Shown: positions 14,435 to 23,553, numbered from the stretch's first letter. The stretch is DNA of 64,000 nucleotides from Streptomyces sp. S465 (GCF_026898115.1 NZ_CP114036.1:7620001-7684000); one strand, 5' to 3'. Notes: generated from the letters alone by a model not told the origin. A program made the numbers and translations.

Positions 14435-15313
14435 ATGTCCCCCATGTCCTCCAGGTTCGGGAGGGTCGGCCTCGCGGCGGTGGCGATCACGGTACCGGCC
14501 GCGCTCGTCCTCACCGGCGTCGGCGTCGGGCAGGCATCCGACCACCTGCCGTCGTCGGCGGACGCGCGCCCCCACCACTCGGCGCACCAGGCCGTCGCGG
14601 CGACCGGCCTGGACGACCCGGCGAAGAAGGAGATCGCCATGAAGCTGGTCTCCAGCGCCGAGAACTCCTCGCTCGACTGGCGCGCACAGTTCTCCTACAT
14701 CGAGGACATCGGCGACGGCCGTGGCTACACCGCGGGGATCATCGGATTCTGCTCCGGCACCGGCGACATGCTGGAGCTCGTCGAGTACTACACCCGGCAG
14801 AGGCCCGACAACGTCCTGGCCAAGTACCTCCCCGCGCTGCGCGAGGTCAACGGCGGCGACTCCCACGACGGCCTCGACCCCGGCTTCACCGAGGACTGGC
14901 GGAAGGCCGCCGCCGACCAGGCGTTCCAGGACGCCCAGGAGCACGAGCGCGACCGCGTCTACTTCAACCCCTCCGTCGAACAGGGCAAGGCCGACGGACT
15001 GGGCGCGCTCGGCCAGTTCATCTACTACGACGCGATCGTGATGCACGGCCCCGGGAACAGCCGGTACAGCTTCGGCGGCATCCGTAAGACGGCCCTGTCC
15101 CAGGCGAAGCCCCCGGCGCAGGGCGGCGACGAGGCCACGTACCTCCACGCCTTCCTCGACGCCCGTAAGGAGGCCATGAAGAGCGAGGAGGCGCACAGCG
15201 ACACCAGCCGGGTCGACACCGAGCAGCGGAAGTTCCTCAACGAGGGGAACCTCGACCTGACGCCCCCGCTGCGGTGGGAGGTCTACGGCGACCCGTACGA
15301 AATCAACTCCTGA
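14435..15313 (+). CDS. csn: Secreted GH46 chitosanase
   Basis: A 292-residue secreted endo-chitosanase. After a signal peptide (hydrophobic GLAAVAITVPAALVLTGVGV, cut near QAS/ADA) the GH46 domain shows KLVSSAENSSLDW (catalytic Glu) and YIEDIGDGRGYTAGIIGF (catalytic Asp), then YYTRQRPDNVLAKYLPAL and the C-terminal DTEQRKFLNEGNLDLTPPL. It hydrolyses partly or fully deacetylated chitosan outside the cell. ATG 14435 is chosen with CGGAG upstream; ATG 14444 is an alternative. The perfect CsnR-type operator upstream implies repression relieved by glucosamine oligomers. Together with the nearby chitinase it equips the organism for chitin and chitosan use. Confidence 0.95.
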   Translation: MSPMSSRFGRVGLAAVAITVPAALVLTGVGVGQASDHLPSSADARPHHSAHQAVAATGLDDPAKKEIAMKLVSSAENSSLDWRAQFSYIEDIGDGRGYTAGIIGFCSGTGDMLELVEYYTRQRPDNVLAKYLPALREVNGGDSHDGLDPGFTEDWRKAAADQAFQDAQEHERDRVYFNPSVEQGKADGLGALGQFIYYDAIVMHGPGNSRYSFGGIRKTALSQAKPPAQGGDEATYLHAFLDARKEAMKSEEAHSDTSRVDTEQRKFLNEGNLDLTPPLRWEVYGDPYEINS

Positions 15314-15385
15314 GCCGGACCCCAGAGTCGGACCCCGGAGCCGGACTCCTGAGGCCCGCACCGGCGGCGCGCCTCGGGTTCGAGG

Positions 15386-16075
15386 TCAGCCCGACGCCGC
15401 CGCCACCAGGGCCCGCATGATCCGTACGTCGTCGCCCGCCTCCGGGTGCCACTGCACGCCCAGCGTGAACGCCTCCGCGTCCGGCAGTTCCACCGCCTCC
15501 ACCGTTCCGTCGCCCGTGGCATGGGCCGCCGGGATCAGGCCCTTGCCCAGGTGGGCCACGGACTGGTGGTGGAAGGTGGGGACGGACACCGGGGCGGGGA
15601 GGATCTCGGCGAGGCGCGTGCCCGGGACCGGTGTGACCTCGTGGTGGCCGAAGACGCCGGGCGGCCCCGCGTGGCCGTCGAGGTGCTGAAGGAGCGTGCC
15701 GCCGAGGGAGACGTTCAGCAGCTGATGGCCGCGGCAGATGCCCAGCAGGGGGACGCCGGCCGACAGGGCCGCGTCGATCAGGGCCAGTTCCCAGGCGTCG
15801 CGCTCCCGAGCCGGCGGCCCCGTGCGCGGGTCGGCGGCGGCCCCGTACCGTACGGGTTCCACGTCCGGGCCGCCGGAGACGACCAGCCCGTCCAGACGGG
15901 CGACGACGGCGGCGGCCGAGCCGTCCGCGCCGTCCGGTGGCAGCATCGCCGCCAGGCCGCCCGCGCGCTGGACGAGGCGGTGGTAGCCCGAGGGCAGCAG
16001 CGCGGCGGGGAGGTTCCAGACGCCCCAGCTCGCCGAGGGTTCGAGGTAGGTGCTGAGGCCGATCAGAGGGGGCAC
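15386..16075 (-). CDS. Gamma-glutamyl-GABA hydrolase-family class I amidotransferase
   Basis: A 229-residue class I glutamine amidotransferase-like hydrolase (peptidase C26). The nucleophile elbow LGICRGHQ places Cys at 114, and QWHPEAG supplies His210 and Glu212 of the triad. PuuD-type enzymes of this family release glutamate from gamma-glutamyl compounds. GTG 16075 lies 13 nt after the permease stop, so it is the downstream gene of a permease-hydrolase operon. Opposite the regulator lie a GlnA-like ligase, an aldehyde dehydrogenase and an SDR, so it most likely performs the last step of a gamma-glutamylation pathway for ethanolamine or polyamines. The substrate is inferred from context. Confidence 0.88.
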   Translation of the reverse strand: MPPLIGLSTYLEPSASWGVWNLPAALLPSGYHRLVQRAGGLAAMLPPDGADGSAAAVVARLDGLVVSGGPDVEPVRYGAAADPRTGPPARERDAWELALIDAALSAGVPLLGICRGHQLLNVSLGGTLLQHLDGHAGPPGVFGHHEVTPVPGTRLAEILPAPVSVPTFHHQSVAHLGKGLIPAAHATGDGTVEAVELPDAEAFTLGVQWHPEAGDDVRIMRALVAAASG

Positions 16076-16088
16076 GGTCGGTCCAATC

Positions 16089-17585
16089 TCAGTCGCGGGA
16101 CAGTTCCGCCTCGGCCTCCGCCAGCGCCGCGAACTCCTCCTCCGGCGCGGCCGCGACCAGGCGGTGGCGGCTGTAGAAGGCGAAGTAGGCCAGCGCCACC
16201 GCGTAGACGCCCAGCGCGATGAAGGCCGCGTCCTTGTCCACCAGGAAGGTGGCCACCAGCGCCGAACAGGCCAGGACGAAGGCGAGGGACGACGTTACCG
16301 TGCCGCCGGGGGTGCGGTAGGGACGCTCCAGGCCCGGTTCGCGGCGGCGCAGGACGATGTGGGAGAGCGACATCAGGGCGTACGAGATGGTGGCGCCGAA
16401 GACCGCGGCGTTGAGCATCCGGGCGCCGTCGCCGGACCAGGCCGCGAGGGTGAAGCCGATGGCACCCGGGACCAGCAGGCCCAGGTACGGGGCCTTGCGG
16501 CGGCTGGTCAGGGAGAGGAAGCGGGGCAGATAGCCGGCCCGGGAAAGGGCGAACAGCTGGCGCGAACCGGCGAAGATCAGCGAGAAGAAGGAGGCCACGA
16601 GCCCGGCGAGGCCCGCGTAGTTGACGACGCGGGACAGCGCGGTCGCCTTGCCGCCCGGCTGGAGCGCCTCGACCAGCGGATTACCCGCGTCCTGGAGGGC
16701 ACCGGAGCCGCGCGCCCCGGTCGCGGCGAGGAAGGTGAGCAGGGCGAGGCACAGCAGGATGCCCATGGACCAGGCCATGGCCCTCGGCAGGGTACGGGCC
16801 GGGTCCCGGGTCTCCTCAGCCGCCAGCGGCACCCCCTCCACCCCCAGGAAGAACCACATGCCGAAGGGGAACGCCGACCAGATGCCGAGCAGCCCGAACG
16901 GCAGCCAGGAGGTGGCGCCGAACGCCGAATGGTCCACCGCGATGTCGTCGAGCGAGCCCGCGTCGAAGTCGGTGAACGCGCCGATCGCGAAGACCAGCAG
17001 CGCGGCGACCGCGATGGCGGTCACGACCAGGCTGAACCGCAGGGCCTCGCCCACGCCCCACAGATGGATGCCGATGAAGAGGGCGAAACACGCCAGATAG
17101 ACCGGCCAGCCGGACTCCAGTCCGAAGAGCCCGAGCGACTCGACGTAGTCGCCGATGAAGATGGAGATGGCGGCGGGGGCCAGGACGTACTCGATGAGGA
17201 TCGCCGTACCGGTGAGGAAGCCGCCCCAGGGGCCGAGGGCGCGCCGCGCGAAGCCGTAGCCGCCGCCCGCCGTGGGCAGGATCGCGGCCAGCTCGGCCAG
17301 GGCGAACACCATGCAGGCGTACATCAGGCCCATCAGCAGCGCGGCGATGGCCAGACCGCCGAAGCCGCCCTCCGCCAGGCCGAAGTTCCAGCCGGAGTAG
17401 TCGCCGGAGACGACATAGGCGACGCCGAGGCCGGTCAGCAGCAGCGGGCCCGCGCTGCCGCGCCGCAGGGTACGGCGCTCCAGATACGCGTCGCCGGGGG
17501 CCGGCGCCGGCGCGCCGCCCGGTGGTGCGCCGACGGCGGAGGCGCGGGCGGACTCGGTGCGGGCGGACTCGGTTCCGTCGGCCAT
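16089..17585 (-). CDS. APC-family amine/amino acid permease (ethanolamine permease-like)
   Basis: A 498-residue membrane transporter of the APC superfamily with about 12 predicted hydrophobic segments (for example GPLLLTGLGVAYVVSGDYSG, ALLMGLMYACMVFALAELAA, ALLVFAIGAF, LGVYAVALAYFAFY). The segment VSGDYSGWNFGLAEGGFGG at the first helix resembles ethanolamine permeases. It would import an amine or amino acid by proton symport. Its ATG at 17585 is 500 nt from the GntR-type regulator gene, across a minisatellite. The surrounding genes suggest ethanolamine or a polyamine as substrate, but the family also includes amino acid carriers. Confidence 0.85.
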   Translation of the reverse strand: MADGTESARTESARASAVGAPPGGAPAPAPGDAYLERRTLRRGSAGPLLLTGLGVAYVVSGDYSGWNFGLAEGGFGGLAIAALLMGLMYACMVFALAELAAILPTAGGGYGFARRALGPWGGFLTGTAILIEYVLAPAAISIFIGDYVESLGLFGLESGWPVYLACFALFIGIHLWGVGEALRFSLVVTAIAVAALLVFAIGAFTDFDAGSLDDIAVDHSAFGATSWLPFGLLGIWSAFPFGMWFFLGVEGVPLAAEETRDPARTLPRAMAWSMGILLCLALLTFLAATGARGSGALQDAGNPLVEALQPGGKATALSRVVNYAGLAGLVASFFSLIFAGSRQLFALSRAGYLPRFLSLTSRRKAPYLGLLVPGAIGFTLAAWSGDGARMLNAAVFGATISYALMSLSHIVLRRREPGLERPYRTPGGTVTSSLAFVLACSALVATFLVDKDAAFIALGVYAVALAYFAFYSRHRLVAAAPEEEFAALAEAEAELSRD

Positions 17586-18085
17586 GGGGGCTCCTGCTCG
17601 ACGCGGGGGGCGATGGCAAAGGTGTGGGGCCATACCTTTGTCTTCCGGTCGGCGATGCGCAAGACCTCCGCGTAAAACCGGCGTTACGGAGTGACGGGTG
17701 GACGGCGGGACGGACCGCGGAATGGGCGGCGGGCGGAGGGCGGACGGAGGGCGGACGGACCGTGGGTGGACGGCGGGCGGACCGTGGGTGGACGGCGGGG
17801 CGGACCGTGGGCGGACAGGCGGGGCCGGACAGTGACGGACGGATCGCGGGCAGACGGCGGGCGGATCGCGGGCAGACGGCGGGCGGACTGCGGGCAGACA
17901 GGCGGGGCCGGACCAGGGAGCTGCTGGGCGGGGCCGGTTCAGGAGGCGCTGGGCGGGCCGGACGAGGGAGCCGCTGGGCGGGTCGGACGAGGGAGCCGCT
18001 GGGCGGGGCCGGACGAGGGAGCCGCTGGGCGGGGCCGGACGAGGGAGCCGCTGGGCCAGGCCGGACGAGGGAGCCGGTGGGCGGG
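17586..18085. repeat. G-rich minisatellites in the permease-regulator gap
   Basis: The 500-nt gap holds two tandem-repeat families. From about 17695 to 17905, degenerate ~21-22-nt units built on GGCGGGCGGACCGTGGGTGGAC recur. From about 17909 to 18087, about seven 25-26-nt units built on CGGACGAGGGAGCCGCTGGG recur, with clean copies starting at 17959, 17984, 18010, 18036 and 18062. The last copy runs into the stop codon of the regulator gene. The + strand is strongly G-rich. There are no spacers, so this is not a CRISPR array. Confidence 0.85.
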
Positions 18086-18871
18086 TCAGACCAGGAAGCC
18101 GCGCAGTAGCGCCGCCGTGCCCTCGCAGTGCTCCCGCATCACCTCGCGCGCCCCGTCCGCGTCCCGGTCCAGCACCGCCTCGACCAGCGCCGAGTGCTGG
18201 GCCTGTGAGTGCTCCAGGTTCTTCACCAGCAGCGGGATGCAGTCCAGCAGGTCGTTGACGGTCGCGCGGACGGCCGCGTACTGGGCGGCCAGCGACGGCG
18301 AGCCCGCCAGCTCCGCGAGCGTCAGGTGGAGCATCGTGTCCAGGCGCCGGTAGTCGGTGAGCGGGGCGTCCCGCGTCGCGTCGAGGGCCGCCCGCAGCCG
18401 GCGCGCCTGCCCGGCGTCGAGCCCGTGCGCGGCGCACAGCCCCGCCGCGCCCACCTCCAGGACCTCCCGGAACCGCAGCGTGTCCTCGACGTCGACAGCC
18501 GCGACCCGGCGCCGCAGTTCGTCCCCGCCGCCCCGGGCGGGCTCGGGCCTGGCCCGGACGAAGGTGCCGCCGTAGCGGCCGCGGCGGCTCTCCACCAGCC
18601 CCTGGTCCTGGAGCACCTTCAGCACCTCGCGCAGGGTCACCCGGCTGATTCGCAGCCGGTCGGCCAGCTCCCGCTCGGCCGGGAGCCGGCCGCCGTCGGG
18701 GACCAGGCCCAGCCGCAGCACCTGGAGTATCTGCTCCAGCGCCTCCTCGAAGCCGTTCCCGGCGCGCACCGGGCGCAGCACCGGCGCCAGCCGGTCGCCG
18801 CCCCCGCTCCGGCCCCCGCTCCGGCCCCCGCTCCCGCGCTCGCTCCCGCCCCCGTTCCCGTTTCCGTCCAT
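18086..18871 (-). CDS. GntR-family regulator (FadR subfamily)
   Basis: A 261-residue regulator. After a Gly/Ser/Arg-rich leader, the winged helix spans about residues 43-110 (VPDGGRLPAERELADRL, RISRVTLREVLKVLQDQGLV). An FCD-type ligand domain follows, all-helical, with the LRFREVLEVGAAGLCA start and the H-x-x-L metal-site pattern. It lies between the permease gene and the divergent GlnA-like gene and so is the likely switch of the cluster, similar to the EpuR-type regulator described for the S. coelicolor ethanolamine pathway. ATG 18871 has AAGGAGGT at a rather long 12-nt spacing; the frame stays open to 18928. Its 3' end overlaps a minisatellite unit. Confidence 0.88.
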   Translation of the reverse strand: MDGNGNGGGSERGSGGRSGGRSGGGDRLAPVLRPVRAGNGFEEALEQILQVLRLGLVPDGGRLPAERELADRLRISRVTLREVLKVLQDQGLVESRRGRYGGTFVRARPEPARGGGDELRRRVAAVDVEDTLRFREVLEVGAAGLCAAHGLDAGQARRLRAALDATRDAPLTDYRRLDTMLHLTLAELAGSPSLAAQYAAVRATVNDLLDCIPLLVKNLEHSQAQHSALVEAVLDRDADGAREVMREHCEGTAALLRGFLV

Positions 18872-18969
18872 CGAACCGTCCGCACCTCCTTCCCAACCAA
18901 TGGTCTGCGGTACTACCTTAAACGCCACCCCGCGCCCCCAGCCCCGCTCCGACGCCAGGAGGCCCCACC

Positions 18970-20337
18970 GTGGCAGACCGCACGCCCCCGCTCTCGGTCG
19001 ACGAGCTGACCAGACTGGTCGCCGCCGGGGAGATCGACACCGTCGTCCTGGCCTTCACCGATATGCAGGGAAGGCTCCAGGGCAAGCGGTTCGCCGCCCG
19101 GTTCTTCCTCGACGACGTCCTGGAGCACGGCACCGAGGGCTGCAACTACCTCCTCGCCGTCGACGCCGAGATGAACACCGTCGACGGCTACGCCATGTCC
19201 TCCTGGGAGCGCGGCTACGGCGACTTCGCCATGCACGGCGACACCGCCACCCTGCGCCGCACCCCCTGGAACCCCGGCACCGCCCTCCTCACCGCCGATC
19301 TCGCCTGGCACGACGGCACCCCCGTGGCCGCCTCCCCGCGCCAGATCCTGCGCCGTCAGCTCGACCGGCTCGCCGAGCGCGGCTGGACCGCGTACACCGG
19401 CACCGAGCTGGAGTTCATGGTCTTCAAGGACAGCTACGAGCAGGCGTGGAACACCGGTTACCGCGGGCTCACCCCGGCCAACCAGTACAACGTCGACTAC
19501 TCCGTCCTCGGCACCGGCCGGGTCGAACCCCTGCTGCGCCGCATCCGCAACGAGATGGGCGCCGCCGGGATGACCGTCGAGTCGGCCAAGGGGGAGTGCA
19601 ACCTCGGCCAGCACGAGATCGCCTTCCGGTACGCCGACGCCCTGACCACCTGCGACCAGCACGCCGTCTACAAGACCGGCGCCAAGGAGATCGCCGCCCA
19701 GGAGGGCATGGCGCTCACCTTCATGGCCAAGTACGACGAGCGCGAGGGCAACTCCTGCCATATCCACCTCTCGCTGCGCGACGAGGCCGGGCGCCCCGTG
19801 CTCGCCGACGACGACGGCCCGTACGGCATGTCGCGGACCATGCGCCACTTCCTGGCCGGACAGCTCGCGGCGATGCGCGACTTCACGCTGCTCTACGCCC
19901 CGAACATCAACTCCTACAAGCGGTTCCGCCCCGGCTCCTTCGCCCCCACCGCCGTCGCCTGGGGCCCGGACAACCGCACCTGCGCACTGCGCGTCATCGG
20001 CCACGGCCCCTCCCACCGGCTGGAGAACCGGCTGCCCGGTGGCGATGTCAACCCGTACCTGGCTGTGGCCGGGATGGTGGCCGCCGGGCTGTACGGCGTC
20101 GAGCGGGAGCTGGAGCTCCCCGAGGTCTGTACCGGCAACGCCTACAACGGCGCCGCCGCACACGTCCCGGCCTCGCTGCGGGACGCCGCCGAGCTGTGGC
20201 GGAACAGCCCCATAGCGCGGGCCGCCTTCGGCGACGAGGTGGTCGAGCACTACCTCAACATGGCCCGCGTCGAGCAGGACGCGTACGACACCGCCGTCAC
20301 GGACTGGGAGCGCTTCCGGTCCTTCGAGCGCATGTGA
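18970..20337 (+). CDS. glnA4: GlnA-like gamma-glutamyl-amide synthetase (GlnA4 type)
   Basis: A 455-residue member of the glutamine synthetase superfamily. Signature segments are FTDMQGRLQGKRF, the Glu-rich TGTELEFMVF, ESAKGECNLGQHEI and NSCHIHLSLRD, with the C-terminal NRLPGGDVNPYLAVAG. It lacks features of the housekeeping GlnA and matches the GlnA3/GlnA4 subgroup that ligates glutamate to amines rather than ammonia; S. coelicolor GlnA4 makes gamma-glutamylethanolamide. GTG 18970 is preceded by a degenerate purine run. It starts the right-hand operon (ligase, aldehyde dehydrogenase, SDR), with 11 nt to the next gene. The substrate assignment rests on the syntenic context and could also be a polyamine. 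Confidence 0.85.
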   Translation: MADRTPPLSVDELTRLVAAGEIDTVVLAFTDMQGRLQGKRFAARFFLDDVLEHGTEGCNYLLAVDAEMNTVDGYAMSSWERGYGDFAMHGDTATLRRTPWNPGTALLTADLAWHDGTPVAASPRQILRRQLDRLAERGWTAYTGTELEFMVFKDSYEQAWNTGYRGLTPANQYNVDYSVLGTGRVEPLLRRIRNEMGAAGMTVESAKGECNLGQHEIAFRYADALTTCDQHAVYKTGAKEIAAQEGMALTFMAKYDEREGNSCHIHLSLRDEAGRPVLADDDGPYGMSRTMRHFLAGQLAAMRDFTLLYAPNINSYKRFRPGSFAPTAVAWGPDNRTCALRVIGHGPSHRLENRLPGGDVNPYLAVAGMVAAGLYGVERELELPEVCTGNAYNGAAAHVPASLRDAAELWRNSPIARAAFGDEVVEHYLNMARVEQDAYDTAVTDWERFRSFERM

Positions 20338-20348
20338 GGAACCACCAG

Positions 20349-21746
20349 GTGAGCAACGAGCACCCGCACCCCGCCGGCCACCCCCACGAGCACCGGGTCC
20401 TCAACCCGGCCACCGAGGAGGTCATCGCCACCGTCCCCGCCGCCACCCCGGGCGATGTGGCCGCCGCCGTCGCCCGCGCCACCGGGGCACAGCGCGGCTG
20501 GGCCGCCCTCGCCCCCGCCGACCGCGCCCGGCTGCTGCGCCGCTTCGCCGCCGTCGTGGACGACCACCTCGAGGAACTGGCCGTCCTCGAAGTCCGCGAG
20601 GCGGGCCATCCGATCGGCAACGCCCGCTGGGAGGCGGGCAATGTGCGCGATCTGCTGGACTACGCGGCCGGCGGAGCGGAGCGGCTGAGCGGCGCCCAGA
20701 TCCCGGTGGCCGGCGGTCTGAACGTCACCTTCCATGAGCCGCTCGGCGTGGTCGCGGTGATCGCCCCGTGGAACTTCCCCATGCCGATCGCCGCCTGGGG
20801 CACCGCCCCCGCCCTGGCCGCCGGGAACGCGGTGGTCCTCAAACCCGCCGAGACCACCCCGCTCACCGCGCTCCGGCTGGCCGAACTCGCCCTGGAGGCG
20901 GGCCTTCCCGAGGGGCTCTTCCAGGTGCTGCCCGGAGCCGGGCCGGTCGCGGGCGCCGCACTGGTCGAGCACCCCGGCGTCGCCAAGGTCGTCTTCACCG
21001 GCTCCACGGCCGTCGGCAAGGAGATCATGGCCAGGTGCGCGGCGGGCGTGAAGCGGGTGACCCTCGAACTCGGCGGCAAGAGCCCGAACATCGTCTTCGC
21101 CGACGCGGACATCGAGCGGGCCGCGGCCTCGGCACCCGGCTCCTTCCTGGACAACACCGGCCAGGACTGCTGCGCCCGCAGCCGCATCCTGGTGCAACGG
21201 AGCGTCTACGACCGGTTCTTGGAGCTGCTGGCGCCCGCCGTGACCTCCTTCGCGGTCGGCGATCCGGCCGACCCCGCCACCGCCATGGGCCCGCTGATCT
21301 CCGCCGCCCAGCGGGAGCGGGTACGGTCCTACGTCCCCGAGGACGCGCCCGCCGCGATCCGCGGCGAGGCCCCGAAGGGCAAGGGGTTCTGGTACCCGGC
21401 CACCGTGCTGGAGGCCACCGGCCCCGCGGACCGCGCCGCCGTGGAGGAGATCTTCGGTCCCGTCGCCGTCGTCCTCCCCTTCGAGGACGAGGCCGATGCC
21501 GTGCGGCTGGCCAACGCCACCGACTACGGCCTGTCCGGCTCGATCTGGACCCGCGACGTGGGCCGCGCCGTCCGGGTCTCGCGCGCCGTCGCCGCCGGGA
21601 ACCTGTCCGTGAACTCGCACAGCAGCGTGCGGTACGCCACCCCCTTCGGCGGCTACAAGCAGTCCGGCCTGGGCCGGGAGCTGGGCCCCGACGCCCTTAC
21701 CGCCTTCACCGAGACCAAGAACGTCTTCATCAGCACCGAGGAGTGA
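20349..21746 (+). CDS. NAD(P)-dependent aldehyde dehydrogenase
   Basis: A 465-residue aldehyde dehydrogenase. Cofactor-binding PWNFPM and VVFTGSTAVGKEIM, the general-base motif LELGGKSPNIVFAD and the catalytic loop DNTGQDCCARSR are all present, with the late EIFGPVAVV and GGYKQSGLGREL segments. It would oxidise a gamma-glutamyl aldehyde to the acid in the pathway started by the GlnA-like ligase. GTG 20349 is 11 nt after the ligase stop and the SDR begins 5 nt after its end, so the three genes are co-transcribed. A His-rich N-terminal leader (EHPHPAGHPHEH) precedes the domain and is not usual for the family. Confidence 0.92.
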   Translation: MSNEHPHPAGHPHEHRVLNPATEEVIATVPAATPGDVAAAVARATGAQRGWAALAPADRARLLRRFAAVVDDHLEELAVLEVREAGHPIGNARWEAGNVRDLLDYAAGGAERLSGAQIPVAGGLNVTFHEPLGVVAVIAPWNFPMPIAAWGTAPALAAGNAVVLKPAETTPLTALRLAELALEAGLPEGLFQVLPGAGPVAGAALVEHPGVAKVVFTGSTAVGKEIMARCAAGVKRVTLELGGKSPNIVFADADIERAAASAPGSFLDNTGQDCCARSRILVQRSVYDRFLELLAPAVTSFAVGDPADPATAMGPLISAAQRERVRSYVPEDAPAAIRGEAPKGKGFWYPATVLEATGPADRAAVEEIFGPVAVVLPFEDEADAVRLANATDYGLSGSIWTRDVGRAVRVSRAVAAGNLSVNSHSSVRYATPFGGYKQSGLGRELGPDALTAFTETKNVFISTEE

Positions 21747-21751
21747 CTGAC

Positions 21752-22534
21752 GTGACCGAGACCCCCGTGTGCCGCCGACTGGTGGGCCGTACCGCCGTCG
21801 TCACCGGAGCGGGCAGCGGCATCGGCCTGGCCACCGCGCACCGCCTCGCCTCCGAGGGCGCGCAGGTCGTCTGCGCCGATATCGACGCGAGCGCCGGCAA
21901 GGCCGCGGCCGACGCGGTCGGCGGGCTCTTCGTCCAGGTGGACGTCACCGATCCCGAGCAGGTCGAGGCGCTCTTCAAGACCGCCTTCGACACCTACGGT
22001 TCGGTGGACATCGCCTTCAACAACGCCGGGATCTCGCCGCCCGACGACGACTCGATCCTCACCACCGGACTCGACGCCTGGAAGCGGGTCCAGGACGTCA
22101 ACCTCACCTCCGTCTACCTGTGCTGCAAGGCCGCGCTGCCGTACATGCGGCGGCAGGGCAGGGGCTCCATCATCAACACCGCCTCCTTCGTGGCCGTGAT
22201 GGGCGCCGCCACCTCGCAGATCAGCTACACCGCCTCCAAGGGCGGGGTGCTGGCCATGTCGCGCGAACTGGGCGTGCAGTTCGCCCGCGAGGGCATCCGG
22301 GTCAACGCGCTGTGCCCGGGGCCGGTCAACACTCCGCTGCTGAAGGAGCTGTTCGCCAAGGACCCGGAGCGGGCCCAGCGCCGGCTGGTCCACGTGCCGG
22401 TGGGCCGGTTCGCCGAGCCGGCCGAGATCGCCGCCGCCGTGGCCTTCCTGGCCAGCGACGACGCGTCGTTCGTCAACGCCGCCGAGTTCCTCGTGGATGG
22501 CGGGATCGCCGGGGCGTACGTCACCCCGCTGTAG
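21752..22534 (+). CDS. Short-chain dehydrogenase/reductase
   Basis: A 260-residue classical SDR: the nucleotide motif TGAGSGIG near residue 20, the NNAG strand (AFNNAGIS), catalytic Ser and the SYTASKGG (Y-x-x-x-K) pair, and the C-terminal AEFLVDGGIAGAYV. GTG 21752 is preferred because GAGGAG sits 9 nt upstream; another GTG at 21743 would overlap the preceding gene. As last gene of the ligase-dehydrogenase-SDR operon it may oxidise the alcohol end of gamma-glutamylethanolamide to the aldehyde used by the neighbouring aldehyde dehydrogenase. This role is inferred from gene order. Confidence 0.9.
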   Translation: MTETPVCRRLVGRTAVVTGAGSGIGLATAHRLASEGAQVVCADIDASAGKAAADAVGGLFVQVDVTDPEQVEALFKTAFDTYGSVDIAFNNAGISPPDDDSILTTGLDAWKRVQDVNLTSVYLCCKAALPYMRRQGRGSIINTASFVAVMGAATSQISYTASKGGVLAMSRELGVQFAREGIRVNALCPGPVNTPLLKELFAKDPERAQRRLVHVPVGRFAEPAEIAAAVAFLASDDASFVNAAEFLVDGGIAGAYVTPL

Positions 22535-22596
22535 TCCGGGCGCGCGGTCCGGTCGCCGCGGTGTACGGAGCCGAGCCATGGCCATAGGCTGACCGA

Positions 22597-23553
22597 GTGA
22601 CCATGAACACGCCCCCCGGCTGGTACCCCGATCCCGGCTACGCAGGCAGTGGCCCCGCCACGGAACGGTGGTGGGACGGCGCCGCCTGGACCGAGTACAC
22701 CCGTGACGCCTCCGGCGCCGCGGACCCGGCCTTCGGCCCGCCGCCGCCCCCCTACCCGCCAGGGCGGCAGGGGGGCCGGGGCCGCGGTCCGAAGATCGCG
22801 GCGCTCGCCGTCGCGGTCGGGGTCGTCGTCGCCGCGATCGTCGGCGGCATCGTGCTGCTGGGCGACGACGGCGACGGCGGGAGCGCCCAGGCCGGGTCCG
22901 CCTCCAGCAGCTCCGCCCCGCAGGACGGCGGCGGCCCGGACCCGGGCGTCCCGTCCCCGGACAGCCCCTCGGACGGGCCCACCGACGCCCCCAGCGCGGC
23001 GCCCAGCTACGACCCGGACATCGCCCCGGACCCCGTCAACGGCATCAGCCTGCCGGTGCTCGACGGCTGGCAGGCGGGGCGCAGCAGTTCCGGTGGCGCG
23101 GGCGTCACCACCTCCCGCTACCCCTGCCCCGGCGACCCGTCCACCGACTGCGTGCGCGGCGGTGCCTTCTCCCGCACCGCCACGGGCTACCAGGCCACCT
23201 CCGCCAAGGGCATAGCCGAGGAGGACATCGCGCAGAACGCGGAGGAGTCCTACGGCCAGGACGAGGACACCGACCGCAAGGCGTACGGCGGGATCACCTC
23301 CCACAAGCAGCTCAAGGAGTCGGCGGTCGACGTCGCGGGCCAGAAGGGCTACCTGGTCCGCTGGAAGGTGGTGACGAAGAAGGGCGACGACGGCATCGTC
23401 CAGTCGGTCGCCTTCCCCTCGCCCACCGTGCCGGACACGATGGTCGTGGTGCGCTTCGGCTTCGACGCGAGCGACGAGGCGCCGCCGCTCAGCGACATGG
23501 ACAAGATCGTCAAGGGCATCGAGGCGCTGGCGGGCGACGGCCAGTCCGTCTAG
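22597..23553 (+). CDS. DUF2510 membrane-anchored protein
   Basis: A 318-residue protein. The N-terminus has the DUF2510 pattern (PPGWYPDPGY, RWWDGAAWTEY), followed by a Pro-rich stretch, one transmembrane helix (IAALAVAVGVVVAAIVGGIVL, ~65-86), a Ser/Pro/Asp-rich linker and an extracellular domain of about 170 residues (ISLPVLDGWQAGRSS ... YPCPGDPSTDCVRGGAF). The topology is N-in, C-out. DUF2510 proteins are common in actinobacteria and have no defined function. GTG 22597 begins the conserved motif. It is 62 nt after the SDR gene and probably separately transcribed. Confidence 0.8.
   Translation: MTMNTPPGWYPDPGYAGSGPATERWWDGAAWTEYTRDASGAADPAFGPPPPPYPPGRQGGRGRGPKIAALAVAVGVVVAAIVGGIVLLGDDGDGGSAQAGSASSSSAPQDGGGPDPGVPSPDSPSDGPTDAPSAAPSYDPDIAPDPVNGISLPVLDGWQAGRSSSGGAGVTTSRYPCPGDPSTDCVRGGAFSRTATGYQATSAKGIAEEDIAQNAEESYGQDEDTDRKAYGGITSHKQLKESAVDVAGQKGYLVRWKVVTKKGDDGIVQSVAFPSPTVPDTMVVVRFGFDASDEAPPLSDMDKIVKGIEALAGDGQSV

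Noticed and set aside
17695..18088. Possible CRISPR array
   Set aside because: Repeat units are contiguous without unique spacers, and no cas genes are present.
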